A stretch of 64,000 bases of DNA, taken from the NCBI GenBank assembly GCA_028023455.1, contig JAQFVV010006353.1, positions 2,605,135 to 2,669,134 on the forward strand, in the 5' to 3' direction. The stretch is from Epiperipatus broadwayi. Lineage: Eukaryota; Onychophora; Udeonychophora; Euonychophora; Peripatidae. A program made the translations under genes and the position numbers. Below are positions 1-10,678 of the stretch, in pieces. The stretch's first letter is position 1, and each line of letters begins with the position of its first letter. Below the pieces are notes generated by a model. The model had not been told where the DNA came from. It did not search any database and saw only the letters and a list, made by a program, of their open reading frames with translations.

Positions 1-230
1 AAACTATAATTTCTTCTTATGTCCAATCCAGTGGCTCTTTCTGATTTCCTCAATCAATCTTCTTTTTTCATTTAATCTTTTCAAACCTTCTTCATTTGTT
101 ATTTTATTCATCCAAATGATTTTTTTCCCATTCTTCTCCATGTCCATATCTCAAAGGCTTCTAATGGTTATGAATTTTATTACTCATTGTCCATGTTTTA
201 CAACCATGCAACAGTACAGTTCACACATAG
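1..230 (-). pseudogene. LINE 3' end remnant (C-terminal reverse-transcriptase region)
   Basis: On the minus strand this reads as a broken copy of the region after the RT domain of an RTE/CR1-like non-LTR retrotransposon. Fragments resemble the usual 'LEAFEMWTWRRM' and 'NEEVLKRLNEKRRLIEEIRKR' type of sequence seen in these elements. Several stop codons interrupt it, so it is dead. It runs off the left edge. It is not the same subfamily as the RTE at 41.7 kb. Confidence 0.6.
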
Positions 231-559
231 CATTTAATAGTAATAATATAAATGTTCGAGCATGTATATAAAAAAGTATTAAATTTTTTTTGTCTAAACA
301 CTCTTAATTAGTCTTGTTCTTAATTCTCTTTTCAAAAGATCACCAAATATTTTCTTTCAAGCTATTTGTACAGTAATATAACTCTGTCATAAAATAAGTC
401 ACCTATACTATACTTTAGTTTAGATTGGATATAAGCATTCAATTTATTGCTGTGTTACAATGCAAAGTTCTGTAAGCAATTTTAAAATCACTATAAACAA
501 TCAGAGGAAAAGGCTCAGTCCCACATTTTACACCCACTGAATATCAAATGACGCAACAC
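231..559. other. AT-rich spacer, nothing recognised
   Basis: Low-complexity AT-rich DNA between a LINE remnant and a family-B element. No ORF, RNA gene or repeat boundary could be supported. Confidence 0.4.
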
Positions 560-825
560 TTAAAACAGACAAAACTATCCACACAGTAGTGCCACTCAGT
601 GCAAGCCAGAGTAATCAATGGATACCAGAAGGCTTGTGCATAAAATCCATATCTAGTGCTTACTCATCCAATATCCCCAGACTACTTTCTAGCTTGTGGC
701 TTTCGTCTGTGAGGAATCTTGGATCTGAGAGGATGGAGAGTTTTGCCTATATTAATAACAGTTATGAGCAAGCATAAGAAATGGTAATCATGTGATGTTT
801 AGTGGTTTATCAAATATGTAACGCT
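560..825 (-). mobile_element. Family B hammerhead element, decayed copy
   Basis: This matches the copies at 5.3, 15.3, 21.0 and 53.1 kb. It contains the shared 'agaaggcttgtgcataaaat' block and the 'tccaatatccccagact' block that flanks the ribozyme. The catalytic motif reads CAGACGA instead of CTGATGA, so the ribozyme is dead. The right end (about 735-825) is the element tail in the opposite orientation ('gtgatgtttagtggttta'), so the copy is a truncated inverted pair. The short open reading frame across it is not a gene. Confidence 0.65.
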
Positions 826-829
826 TATA

Positions 830-1530
830 ATACAAACCTACTCATGACTATTTGAATATATATATTTAGATATTTAAAATTTCCATTGCACCATAACATT
901 TCTGAAATATATAAACAAATATTTACATGAGGGCGGCAACAACAAACAAATATATAGATACATTATTTTTGTTTAAGGTTCTGGTGGCTAATTTGTTTAT
1001 TGAATAGAGTAAACTTAGTGTCAAAAATCATATTACAAAGTTGATGTCTGAAAACTATTAAATATCCCCTCTAGATAAAAACTGTTGACAAAATTAAGCT
1101 GAGTGTTACACCTTATTAACTTTCAGTATTAGAAAATTGGATTCCGTTTTCTACTACATTGTAGCTTAGAACAAAAATCTATTTTTAATTAACTATTTAT
1201 TCTTGTGCTTGATTCGTTGTTAGCTTTATATTTACAGAAAAATTTGTTTTCAATAAATATTTACATAAAGTATAAAAGCATTTTTAAAAAACAAATTAAA
1301 TACGTTCACTGTTAGTCATAAGGGGTAAAGATTAAACTTAAGAAGCACTAATGATTAATTTTTATTATGAATATTAATTTGGTATGGGCCTAAAAAAATT
1401 ACATGATATAGTTTATATATTAATATGTTAGAATAACATAACTTAATATCTAGTCAAGTAGTAAAAACTATCAGCTAGGAAATAAAATGTATTGGACTAT
1501 TTCCATCATCTAATATCTGTATTTAATGTC
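830..1530. other. AT-rich spacer, nothing recognised
   Basis: About 700 bp of AT-rich sequence with no supported feature. Confidence 0.4.
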
Positions 1531-1534
1531 TTTT

Positions 1535-1785
1535 AGAAAACTTCAATTTTATTTAAATATTCCAAATACATACAACTGTTAGTAATAGCACATCAAACAG
1601 GTTAGTATATGCACAACACTTTGAGAGGTATGATTGTCCCCTCTTCTTCAGATGTTGCTGGCCTGAGCAATGACAGTACTAGCATGGGATTCAGACCTCA
1701 GATTCTTGATTATTGAAATTTAAGGTAACACTCTAACCAATTGAGCCATCCTGCCAAAGGCAATAGTCAGTAGAAATTTCATATA
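1535..1785 (-). mobile_element. tRNA-derived SINE, family G
   Basis: The minus strand begins GCCTTTGGCAGGATGGCTCA, giving an A-box (TGGCTCAATTGG), followed about 50 nt later by a B-box region ('GGTCTGAATCCC'; another copy near 25.35 kb has a perfect GGTTCGATTCC). After the tRNA-like head comes a shared body with 'GAAGAAGAGGGG', 'CATATACTAACCTG' and 'AAAGACATT', ending near 'GATGATGGAAATAGTCC'. These are the internal RNA polymerase III promoter signals of tRNA-derived SINEs. The other copies are at 3.8, 17.6-18.2, 18.6-19.1 and 25.1-25.6 kb. Confidence 0.65.
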
Positions 1786-2125
1786 CTTACCTATGAGATT
1801 TCTCCTGATTTCTCCACCTTTTCCTAAGAGCAAAGTTGATTAGTGGTTTCCATACATTATGTATAGTCACACTAGGTTGGCTTATGCAATTTTTTGCCAT
1901 TGTCATATGAGCAGCTTCTTTAAATTTTTTTCTTTGTACCTTTTCTTCTTTATCCAATATTTTAGTATTTTCCCAATTGAACATATATGTTCATTGGTGC
2001 ATACATGGTCTGCTACCTTAGGCACATGTTTTCTTTCTTCTAATCATCAGTTTATGTTCTTGCAAGCACTTTTCAATAAGTCAATTGGTTTCACCAATAT
2101 ATTGTGACAGAATGGGTTCAAACCA

Positions 2126-2460
2126 GTCACAAATAAAATTGTTTAATCAGTAAACATATGTAGACGTAGATATATATAATATTTAATTTTGTTTATTACA
2201 TGGTGGTGGTTACAAATACATAAACGTGGGGGGAGGGACTCTGTCATTTTTAAATGATATATATGTGTGTGTGACAAATGCGTGTATGAATGAATTAAGT
2301 AGTGAAAAGAGAGAAACGAGATTTTGTTTCACGCTTTAAAAACTAGAGGTTTCCGGCAGAATGAGATTCTATTTTCTGTTATATTACAATAGAAGCTATG
2401 ACACGAGTTTTCACACATCTAACAGATCTGGTTAGTCCACATTGAAAATTAGAAGTGAGA
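2126..2460. other. Region upstream of the 2.5-kb promoter
   Basis: Moderately AT-rich, with a TG-rich tract near 2255-2280. No repeat-family match was seen, so it may be true upstream flank of the promoter that follows. Confidence 0.3.
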
Positions 2461-2466
2461 TAAAAA

Positions 2467-2525
2467 AGAAGCTTCTAGAACAAATGGAGGGGGCTATAAA
2501 AGTGAGCCACCCAGAATGCATTGGA
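2467..2525 (+). promoter_or_regulatory. Heat-shock-type promoter: HSE plus TATA box
   Basis: At 2467-2481 the sequence aGAAgcTTCtaGAAc is three perfect alternating nGAAn/nTTCn units, the binding site of trimeric heat-shock factor. A TATA box, TATAAAAG, follows at 2495-2502, 13 bp downstream. Transcription would start near 2525. An AT-rich 5' UTR then leads to an ATG at 2587 and a consensus splice donor. Compact HSE-TATA spacing is typical of stress-inducible genes. The gene itself is not recognised. Confidence 0.55.
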
Positions 2526-2586
2526 TCTTTTTCCAGCAGAGCTACAATAGTGAACACCTAAACGGTTTTAGTATTTAACTTATATA

Positions 2587-2612
2587 ATGGCGATTTCAAA
2601 AGAAATGTCAGG
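2587..2612 (+). CDS. Candidate first coding exon (9 codons) of an unknown, possibly heat-inducible gene
   Basis: An ATG at 2587, about 60 nt after the expected transcription start, opens a short frame, MAISKEMSG. It runs directly into a strong splice donor (GG|GTAAGA, cut after 2612). The frame would continue in a downstream exon that I could not find in the window. The exon is supported by its position after an HSE and TATA box and by the donor, not by homology. A 9-codon exon cannot be assigned to a family. Confidence 0.35.
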
Positions 2613-2619
2613 GTAAGAG

Positions 2620-3795
2620 AAATCACATTGGATTCAAACCCCCTGATCCCAACCTGCTGCAGCTGCCTCAGCTAATAAAACCATGATGCCTCGAAACACA
2701 TAATTCCAGCATGGAATCAAATGAACCTCATTGGCCAATGGACATGAAGATCTCAAATCGTTACCTTGAATTGCCTAATTTACCTGTGGAACGGAACTCT
2801 GTAATAAATAGATAAATCTGCTTTTACTACTTCCCGGGAAGAGTCAGGTAAAGAACTTTAATTAATGGTTTTATTTTTCTTTATAAAAAGGAAATGTTTT
2901 TTATTTACTATAATAAGTAGAGGTGACGTCTAAACTAATTAATAAGGTTTCCTTAAAGCCTCGTTCCATTGCGGACATAATAAAGTAATCAGTGTTGGAA
3001 GTCATGTGATACAAACTTTTTCATAGTATCGACTTTCACTACTTGAGTTGCGTATGAGAGATTTATTATGGAAAGAATGACGTATGTGTGCGATTTAAAA
3101 TGACAGAGTAATAAATACATTTTTTTTTTATAATATTAAATAAATATACAAAGAAGTAGAGTGGAATTAGTTATTTATTTATAGATCCATTTATCTAGTT
3201 ATTATTTTTTTATGTTTAAAAAAAAAGAGAAATCTTAACCCCATTCGTAGCTTCTCCTGGCGGTGATGCCACCTGACCATAAGACTGAGCTAGCTGATGG
3301 CCAAAACCTCTCTCACATTACATAAATAGTATTCTTGTTGGTAATATATCCACTTCGCGTAATTCTTATATTCGTATAGGATTGGCACTTGGTGTCCTTT
3401 GGATGACCATAAATACGCATTGGGGATATATTACAGTTGTGAGAATAAATCCATAAGTTTGGAATAATAATATTTTGGGTCAAAACCACTTAATTAAATA
3501 AAATACATAGGCACGTATATTGATACATCATATATACATATTCGATAGAGTACACCTGTCTAGGAGAGGTAAAGGGGTTTTGTTATAATATGTTCTTCCA
3601 CATTCACATGGTATTTCATAGATGCAGTTTTTTTGTTTCAGCATTTTAAGTTTAGGCTTTTTAGATGTTAGAATTCCTCATAGTGTGGTGTGCTATGGCT
3701 CTTAAACTGATTGAAGATTTAATTTGTTTGTTATTTTTAGAATGTTTGGGTACACTACAGTATCAATAATTCTTTTCTCTTGATGGTTTTTTTCT
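2620..3795. other. Putative intron or intergenic DNA after the 2.5-kb exon
   Basis: AT-rich, mostly unique-looking sequence. The stretch 2640-2850 is less AT-rich and ends with a donor-like CAG|GTAAAG near 2848, which could mark another exon, but no coding frame is convincing. Around 3240-3310 there is a GC-richer block with no recognised identity. Confidence 0.3.
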
Positions 3796-3799
3796 GTCT

Positions 3800-3965
3800 A
3801 TTTAACATTTTCTTTGTGCATATACTAACCTGTTTGATGTGCTATTACTAACAGTTGAATGTATTTAGAATATTTTAATAAGATTAAATTGTTCTAAAGA
3901 CATTCAACATGCACATTAGATGATGGAAATAGTCCAATATAAAAATACAATTAGAACAACATTAT
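3800..3965 (+). mobile_element. SINE family G, 3' fragment
   Basis: This contains only the 3' body of family G: 'CATATACTAACCTGTTTG', 'GTGCTATTACTAACAGTTGA' and 'GATGATGGAAATAGTCC'. The tRNA-like head is absent, so it is 5'-truncated. Confidence 0.6.
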
Positions 3966-3974
3966 CACAAACCT

Positions 3975-4090
3975 TCAAAAAAACACAAATACTAGTTTTT
4001 TTTATACATTTTAATAGACAAAATCTTTTTACAGTTTTGATTGACCAACAGCCTTCTTCAGAACTATAATAACATGTAAATATATATAAA
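3975..4090 (-). mobile_element. Family F hammerhead-like repeat fragment
   Basis: The minus strand reads CTGAAGAAGGCTGTTGGTCA then AAAACTGT. This is the family F signature seen also at 52.9, 55.25 and 56.88 kb: CTGANGA followed by a short hairpin and a GAAA-like motif. Here the GAAA is replaced, so it is a relic. Confidence 0.5.
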
Positions 4091-4504
4091 TGTATCACAT
4101 GTAAAACATATCTAAACTATTCAAAAAATATTTGATGTGCTGTTTAGTTAATATATATGATGTATGTGCTATGCATTTCGTATATGTTTATATATTGTAG
4201 ATCTGAATCAGCCAAAACTATAAGGACATTTTATCAAGCTAAGAATAATTTAATGCATTATAAAAAGTGTATAAAGAAGGAAGCATTTGTTTAATAATTA
4301 TATAAGAATTAATCAATGCATGAAGAAATAAAGACAAATTAAAATACTTTGCAAAGATGAGACAAATTTATTATTTAATTGTAAATATTTATTGTCTAAT
4401 TTATTCAATGTCTTTAAATATGCATGCTCAAACACAGTGAAATTTTATACAAAAAGAATAATCTGAATCTTATAACCTGGCTAGTGAAATCTGTTATATA
4501 TATA

Positions 4505-4608
4505 TATGATCCATAGATGGCGTTTTTACCAAAAACACGATCAAGCGTTTGTTTACATAAACAAACGCTTGATCGTGTTTTTGGTAAAAACGCCATCTAT
4601 GGATCATA
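4505..4608. repeat. Perfect 104-bp palindrome
   Basis: Two 51-bp arms are exact reverse complements around a 2-nt centre (CA at 4556-4557). Key blocks are 'ccatagatggcgtttttacc' in the left arm and its complement in the right. Pairing breaks beyond 4505 and 4608. There is no relation to the HHR families. It could be a complete palindromic MITE or a recent foldback duplication; absence of any arm divergence suggests it is young. DNA of this shape can extrude a cruciform. Confidence 0.9.
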
Positions 4609-4614
4609 AATACA

Positions 4615-5315
4615 AGCGTCAGCAGGTTTTAACGTGATTAAAACTTGTTTTTGTTTTTCATATATATATATATAGAGAGAGAGTATCACCGAGTGAAGTT
4701 ATGATTAAATTTTTCTCCAAGCTCTCTACAGTGCTACATGTGAATCAATTCTTCTATTGCACAGCAACATAATTTACCTACTCATCACGAAAGTTTCAAG
4801 ACAACAGAATGTCTAGATGATGAATTATGGCATGAAATATGTTTCAATGAAACAAAGTTCTAATATCTCATACAAAATTGTTATCAAAGTGGTTTTCAAA
4901 ATTACAGATGTCGGGGAAAGGATTGAATATTATTTACAATGATGTGTGTTACATTTCATGTCATCACTTGTGATCTGGTCATACAGGTGCTTTTTTGCAG
5001 TTATAGCCAAACTGTGCCGTTATGTAATGCATCAATTCAGAGATAACCTTACAGGCAACTTGTGGAGAAAAACTGTCACTAGTCGTCTTTTTATTAGAAT
5101 ACATGGTTTATTTAATCTATAAAAATAGGAACCGAATACAAATTCTTATTTAAATTTAGAAACAGTAGAAGTAAGAGACTAACCAGTGATAAAGAGAATA
5201 AGCGATATCATTGTAAAAATAACCGAGTCTTTGGAAAGATTGTGAAATGAAATAGAACATCGATCCCTTAATAAATAATATTTCATTAGTATAATTATAA
5301 AGCAGGTAAATATTA
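4615..5315. other. AT-rich spacer, nothing recognised
   Basis: Starts with a short (TA)n/(GA)n microsatellite at about 4660-4682; otherwise no supported feature. Confidence 0.35.
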
Positions 5316-5317
5316 CC

Positions 5318-5660
5318 ATTCAGTGCAAGCCAAAGTAAACAATGGATGCCGGAAGGTTTGTGCATAAAATTCCCATCTAGTGCCTACTCATCCAATATCC
5401 CCAGACTAGTTTCTGGCTTGCGGCCTTCATCAGTGAGGAGCCTTGGATCTGAGAGTACTGCAGCTAGATCTTAGGATCTAATGCAACCCTCCAGCAGCCA
5501 CCCTTTTATCTCTACTTAACTACAAAACTATGAGACTTAAATTGAAAACACTATAATATTTACAATCCAAGATCATCAGCTTATACAGTCATATAGATCT
5601 GAACTCAGTTCAGTACCCATACATTTAGGTGTCTTTGGTTCTTTAACAACCATATCCACC
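5318..5660 (-). mobile_element. Family B hammerhead element, best-preserved copy
   Basis: Read on the minus strand, it runs from the 'ctgagttcagatctatatga' block, through 'gggtggctgctggag' and 'ttgcattagatcctaagatc', to the hammerhead core at 5398-5439. It then reads on through 'aaaccttccggcatcc' to 'ggcttgcactgaatgg'. No coding capacity is visible. The same order of blocks recurs in at least six other places in the window, which defines the family. Confidence 0.75.
5398..5439 (-). ncRNA. Hammerhead ribozyme motif, family B
   Basis: Minus strand: stem I TCCTCA (5439-5434) pairs with TGGGGA (5403-5398) with one G-U. CTGATGA is at 5433-5427. Stem II is GGC/GCC closing loop CGCAA, but with an A-A mismatch next to the core. 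GAAA is at 5413-5410, followed by the palindromic stem III ACTAGT and H17 = C. Predicted cleavage lies between 5404 and 5403. All invariant core bases are present. The A-A pair at 10.1/11.1 departs from the usual G-C and may reduce activity. Confidence 0.55.
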
Positions 5661-5699
5661 ACTATCCCATCAGCATAATTTTCATTACACCTCTCTCAT

Positions 5700-6530
5700 G
5701 CACTTTGGGAGAATGCTATTTTTATGATAGGCATCAATGATATTCATTTTATTATGCTTAATTTTTCTTAAATCTTTAGTTGTTTCATTAATTTAAATTC
5801 AAAATGTAATTTTATTGAAGCAAAAATTACACTGCTATTATCCTTAACAATAATGATCAGTAGACCTATTTGATGTTCCTCTTTTATATTCCTTATAATC
5901 AATTCTTAGATAGTATAGTGATAAATGTGCCTGCTTGTCACTTGGTACATGAAGGTTTAATTCTTGGTTGGAGAATTGTGTTTAAGCCCTGCTTGATTTG
6001 GGGAAGTGATAGAGAAACAAATTCTGAAGCTCAAACTTCAAAAGTCCCAACGATGTTACGTCAGGTACTCAAATTTCTTATGAACTCCCAAACTCTGAAC
6101 CATTTGATTAATATTTATTTCATCTTTTATTTTTGCATTAGCTATCAGATCAGTGACAACATAACCAGCTGGTTAGCAAAAATTACTTGATTATTCCCAG
6201 CAGCAGAATCATTTAGGGTTGAGACTGAACTTTAGTGTGGCTGTAATTCATAGTACATGGCTAATTATGATCATGTAATAAAAGATGAAATAATGACCTA
6301 TTAAGTGATTACTGGAATATAAAGAATGTAATTTTAATAAGATAGTGCTGCCCTTAAAATAATTAAAGCATTCATTGTGTGTATTTAGTAACAGCCATGA
6401 ATAAGGTGTTCTAAATTGAAAATGCATTAGACTAAATTGTATTTGCATTTGATTGATTGTTTACTTCATCCCATATATATATATATATATTTGTTATATT
6501 TACTTTAACCCAATATCACTCATATTTATT
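5700..6530. other. AT-rich spacer, nothing recognised
   Basis: Contains a 106-codon open frame at 5870-6190 with no recognisable domain and composition like its surroundings; I do not regard it as a gene. Confidence 0.35.
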
Positions 6531-6534
6531 AATT

Positions 6535-7330
6535 CTCTCATTTTTCTGGTAATATTCAGACAGACTTCTTTGTTCTCACTAGATTTAAGCTTTCAACTTT
6601 AATTTTGATATTAAACCATTATTATTTATTAGAATATAATAAATTTGACTTCATTCAATAGATATTTTGTTTAGAAATTAAACAAATATTAAAAAATCAC
6701 ATTTGATTTTCAGAATCATTTTAAAATTAGATTTGAATCAAAACAAAATGCTATCACTTCGTTAAATTTTAACTGGAGATGATTCAATTCTCAAGATGAA
6801 TGAAATCTTCTTTGTTTGATGTTTATTTTAAAAATCTGAACAAATTATTTTTAATAACTACTAAATCTACCAATTTATGCTTTACAATTTTAAAAGTTTT
6901 TCGTAATTTTTAAAATAATGCTAAATATTATAACAATCTGCTGAGTAATCTTATTTCTAGTTAGGTGTGTTTTCTGTGACTGTAATCTCCATATTAACAA
7001 TATTTAGAAGAAAATATTCTTTTATATTTAAAAATAAAACATTTCTGTAAAAAATAAATATGTAATAACATTTATTTTTGATTTTTAATAATTATTACAC
7101 AATTATGTTTCAAATATAGGCATAAAGTTTCCAGAAATCAAGTTTTTAGATCATTATACTATTTTCTCAATGATTGTAAAATTTTTTCAAAGTAATCTTG
7201 CAAAGTACGAGAGCATAAAATATATAATGGTTACCCATCATTGCCGAAGCTTGAGATGCTTTGAAAATCTGCCTATTTGATTTTCCTGCCATCTTTTGTA
7301 TTTAAAATATTAAAAAATAAATACATGCAA
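6535..7330 (+). repeat. Dispersed AT-rich repeat J, copy 1
   Basis: About 700-800 bp that align block by block with 31.17-31.86 kb on the same strand and with 22.79-23.30 kb on the opposite strand. Shared blocks include 'ttctcactagatttaagctt', 'ttatttattagaatataata' and 'taataattattacacaatta'. Divergence is substantial, so it is old. No ORF or tRNA-like head is seen. It may be the remains of a larger element. Confidence 0.6.
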
Positions 7331-7534
7331 ATTCATTTGCAGTTTAGTATCTATACATTTTGGTGTCCTTTGTTGTTTGATAACTATACAAATTATTATC
7401 CTTGGGCTGGAATTTGTATTAAACCCCTAAAATATCACTTGAGCACCATTTTTTATGCTTACATAAGTTGTTAGAACAGTAGCAACTTTTTTCATACACA
7501 CAGTGCAACCATAGTAACCATTGAATGCTAGACA

Positions 7535-7895
7535 CCAAAATGTATAAATACTGAAGTGGGTTCAAACCTTATGACTTTACACATGAATGTGATTAGATTG
7601 AAGACATCATTGCATTACCTTTTTGGATGTATAGCTTTATAGTTACCTAAATAGTAGAGGGTGGCTGCTGGAGAATTGCATTAGATCTAAAGGCTCCTCA
7701 TTGATGAAAGCTATAAGCAAGAAAATAGTCTGGGATCTTGGATAAGTAAGTATGAGATAGGGATTTTGATGCACCAGTCTTGTAGCATCCATTAATTACT
7801 GTGTCTTGCATTGGGTGTCATTGGGTATGGAGAGTTTCCTACTGTTTTAACAGCATGAGTAAGCATAAAAAGTGGTAATCATGTTATTTTTAGTG
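7535..7895 (+). mobile_element. Family B hammerhead element, decayed copy
   Basis: Plus-strand copy with 'gggtggctgctggag', 'aaggctcctcattgatgaaa', 'tagtctggga' and the 3' blocks 'gcatccattaattact' and 'gagtaagcataaa'. The core reads TTGATGA (C3 changed to U), so it should be inactive. Confidence 0.6.
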
Positions 7896-7902
7896 GTAAA
7901 GT

Positions 7903-7952
7903 AATAGTAGTAGTAGTAGTAGTAGTAATAATAATAATAATAATAATAATAA

Positions 7953-8050
<98 letters not shown>

Positions 8051-8052
8051 CT
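7903..8052 (+). repeat. Compound (TAG)n/(TAA)n microsatellite
   Basis: About 150 bp of trinucleotide repeat: (GTA)n, then (ATA)n, then a long (GTA)n. It explains the artificial poly-Thr/poly-Ile open frame on the minus strand. It lies just after the 3' end of a family B copy, a common place for microsatellites to grow. Confidence 0.95.
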
Positions 8053-8059
8053 AACAGTT

Positions 8060-8449
8060 ATTATGCTTGCATTTAATATTTTTGAAATATAATTGCATCT
8101 TAGCAAAAAGTTATATATATATTACTAAAAAATATTTTTTTATAAAAAATTAGTTGATAATCTATAATTACTTTCTTTTTAAATAAAGAATAAAAATAAC
8201 TATCAAAGAAAATATTTTATTATCAAAGATATTAATATTATCTAGTAAATGAGATTCATATGTGATTATAATGAAGTCGAATTTACGAAAATCCTCTATA
8301 AATATACTGATATGATTTTTTTTTTCAATCAAATACCTTTTAAAGTTATATTTATAAGAACAGTAATTCAGTTTATTACAATTATATATATATATAAACA
8401 AAAAACGTATTCGTTTTTATTATCTGAATAAATAAATAATTCAGAGTAT
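8060..8449. other. AT-rich spacer, nothing recognised
   Basis: No supported gene or repeat; open frames on both strands here are an effect of AT-rich composition. Confidence 0.35.
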
Positions 8450-8632
8450 ATAGATTCCAAGAGATTGTAAAAGATCCAGAAAGAGACCACATATGAAATG
8501 GATGGATGAAATAAGAAGGGGTGCAGGGGTGATGTGGAGAGGAGAAGCTAAAGATCGGAGAAGATGGTTCGAACTTGGAGAGACCTTCATCCTACAGTGG
8601 ATTGATAATGGTTGATGATGATGATATTAACC
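8450..8632 (+). mobile_element. RTE non-LTR retrotransposon, 5'-truncated 3' end
   Basis: This closely matches the last 170 bp of the intact RTE at 41.7-44.7 kb, including 'agattgtaaaagatcc' and 'aaagatcggagaagatgg'. It ends in the same TGATGATGATGAT tail. Only the C-terminal codons remain. 5' truncation with a short simple-repeat tail is the normal outcome of RTE target-primed reverse transcription. Confidence 0.85.
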
Positions 8633-8913
8633 GAATAGAAAATAACTGAAGTTTCCCGTGAGTTACATCATGCTTGCAACCCAATCAAAACCATCCAGCA
8701 GCCCACAATTCAGACCAACCTTTCAGACTATTGATTCATTACACACATACACTTTGCGAAGCAATTCATAGAGAACACGTGACATTTCAACTTTATATAC
8801 ACATTATTTGTCTGAAATAGTCCAACATATCACATTTTTTTATATACACATTATTTTTATAGAGAAACCCCTATCTTAATTATTATTATTTTTTTATAAT
8901 TATTTTTTTCTTA

Positions 8914-9027
8914 TTTTTTTTTTTTTGTCATGTGTCACAGCATCAGCCGGGAAGCGAACCCGCTAACCCGGGACAACGGCTTGTAAAGCAGCTGTCACTG
9001 ACCTCTCGACCACCAATGCCTGACACT
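8914..9027 (-). mobile_element. SINE family T (tRNA-Gly-like), copy 1
   Basis: The minus strand has a tRNA-like head (9019-8940): GCATTGGTGG start, A-box region GTGGTCGAGAGG, B-box GGTTCGCTTCC, and a 3' acceptor-like CTGATGC. A short tail (TGTGACACATGAC) and an A-stretch (T-run on +, 8914-8926) follow. The head resembles tRNA-Gly(UCC). The anticodon-loop region has diverged, so it is a SINE, not a working tRNA. Confidence 0.75.
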
Positions 9028-9029
9028 AA

Positions 9030-9995
9030 AGCTTATGATCGAAAACATGTGAAAAGAATAAATGATATATCTATAAAAATGTAAACATATTTTTGCAATT
9101 TTTATATATACAAACACACAGAAAAAGAGAGGGGGAGAGAAAGAAAGGGCAGAAGAGAGACAGAAAGAGATTATTCTATCTAAATATTGTTTTGAAATAA
9201 AAAATAATGGAAAAGTACATAAAAAATTAATAGATTAGGAAGATTAAAAAATATTCTAAGGATTAAACAAATAAATGAACTATAATTTAATTTTTTAATA
9301 AATAAAATAACGTACATATACAGAATAAATACTGCAATAAAAATTTAAATCTATTTTAATAATTTTATATGGTATATATAAAATAACTGCTACTTTATAC
9401 ATTTTCGTCCATAAATAGACATTCATAATTTTGTAGAAATATTCCTACTTTTCAACCAAATATACATGTATTTTCATAAATTGCGTTTAATTGTTTTTTA
9501 ATTTTTGATTTATCAAATGTAAGTAGCAATAATATTTCATTTGGTACTTTTTTAATTAAGTTTTATTTTTAAAAAAAAACTGCATATTTCACGTACCAGA
9601 CGAAAATTTCATATTGCAGCCTTTTACAATACGTGATTTCCATGTATAATAAAAAACGTTAGTCCGAAATTTTTATGTTGGATGATATTAATAATTTTAT
9701 TTGATGGTATTTTAAATTATTTTTATTTTGTGTGGTGCATAAATAGTGTCACATCATTAGATTAAATGCTACAAGTGTCTATAAGGGATCATAAACGTGT
9801 TCAAACTAATCATAATATCAATATGAGGGGAAACCCGATAATAATCGTAAATTTTATATCAAATTGTATATTTATTTTTAGGTGTTATAAATTGAATCTC
9901 TTTCAAAGTGTAGTCTAATAAATGCAATGAATTAGTGTAAACAAGTTTTTCACTTTTACCACTTAATTTCATACACACACATACAAAAAGAGAGA
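9030..9995. other. AT-rich spacer with a purine-rich tract
   Basis: A 60-bp GA-rich tract lies at about 9115-9172. The rest is AT-rich, with nothing recognised. Confidence 0.35.
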
Positions 9996-10004
9996 CATTT
10001 TTTC

Positions 10005-10400
10005 ATTCAAGAGAATAAAAAGAAATCGCATGGAGTGAGATCAAGCTGGTGAGTGGATAAGCTGTGTCACGCTGAATTTAATTAAAAATTGTTTCCCATT
10101 TAAGCTTTATGTGCTACTGTAATGTCATGATGAAACATGCATTCCTTCCTTTGTCATATAATGAGAAGTTTAAATTTTACAGGCATCATGTAAAAATTTC
10201 AAAACTTGTAGATTTGAAATGCCTGTTCATTATTAACAAATTCCGAGTGAACAAAACCATTTGTATCCCAACCAAAAAAAATCAGCACCATCTTGACATT
10301 TGCCATGATTTGCCACTTTTTTTGGAACATAATGAAATTAACACTTGTATTAAACCATTTATAAACTTGTGTTTTTCTGGAGCAATTTGGCCATAAGCTA
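10005..10400 (-). pseudogene. mariner-like transposase remnant
   Basis: Translating the minus strand across frames gives pieces typical of a mariner (DDD/D) transposase. One is 'MVLIFFGWDTNGFVHSEFV', equivalent to the strand holding the first catalytic Asp. Next comes 'FHHDITVAHKA', equivalent to HHDNAPAH with the second Asp. Last is 'SLTPCDFFLF', equivalent to SPDLAPCDFFLF with the third Asp. The pieces are in the right order and spacing. Frameshifts and stops separate them, so the gene is dead. No terminal repeats could be located. Confidence 0.6.
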
Positions 10401-10678
10401 TTCCAAACAGAGCAACTGTTTTCCCCACCATTTTACCTAAAAGAAAATAGAAATTTTGCATTGTCAAAACGTTTCAGCCATTACAAAAATTGACAAATAT
10501 CTGAAACCCATTCTACAAAAAAAAAGTACTATGTGTGATCATGATTTCAAATTGATATCATTTGGAAGATCAATACAGAAGGGTTCCTAAAAGAAATCTT
10601 TAGAAGCAGAAGCATATACTATAATAGAAGCAGCTACCAGAGAATGATTCCAATTATTTTTGGCAATCCCATTGGATA

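Noticed and set aside
3235-3320. GC-richer block with 'gcggtgatgccacctgacc' as a structured RNA
   Set aside because: No convincing paired structure or known RNA family could be drawn by eye.
7879-8106. 75-codon minus-strand frame rich in Thr and Ile
   Set aside because: It is the translation of a (TAG)n/(TAA)n microsatellite.
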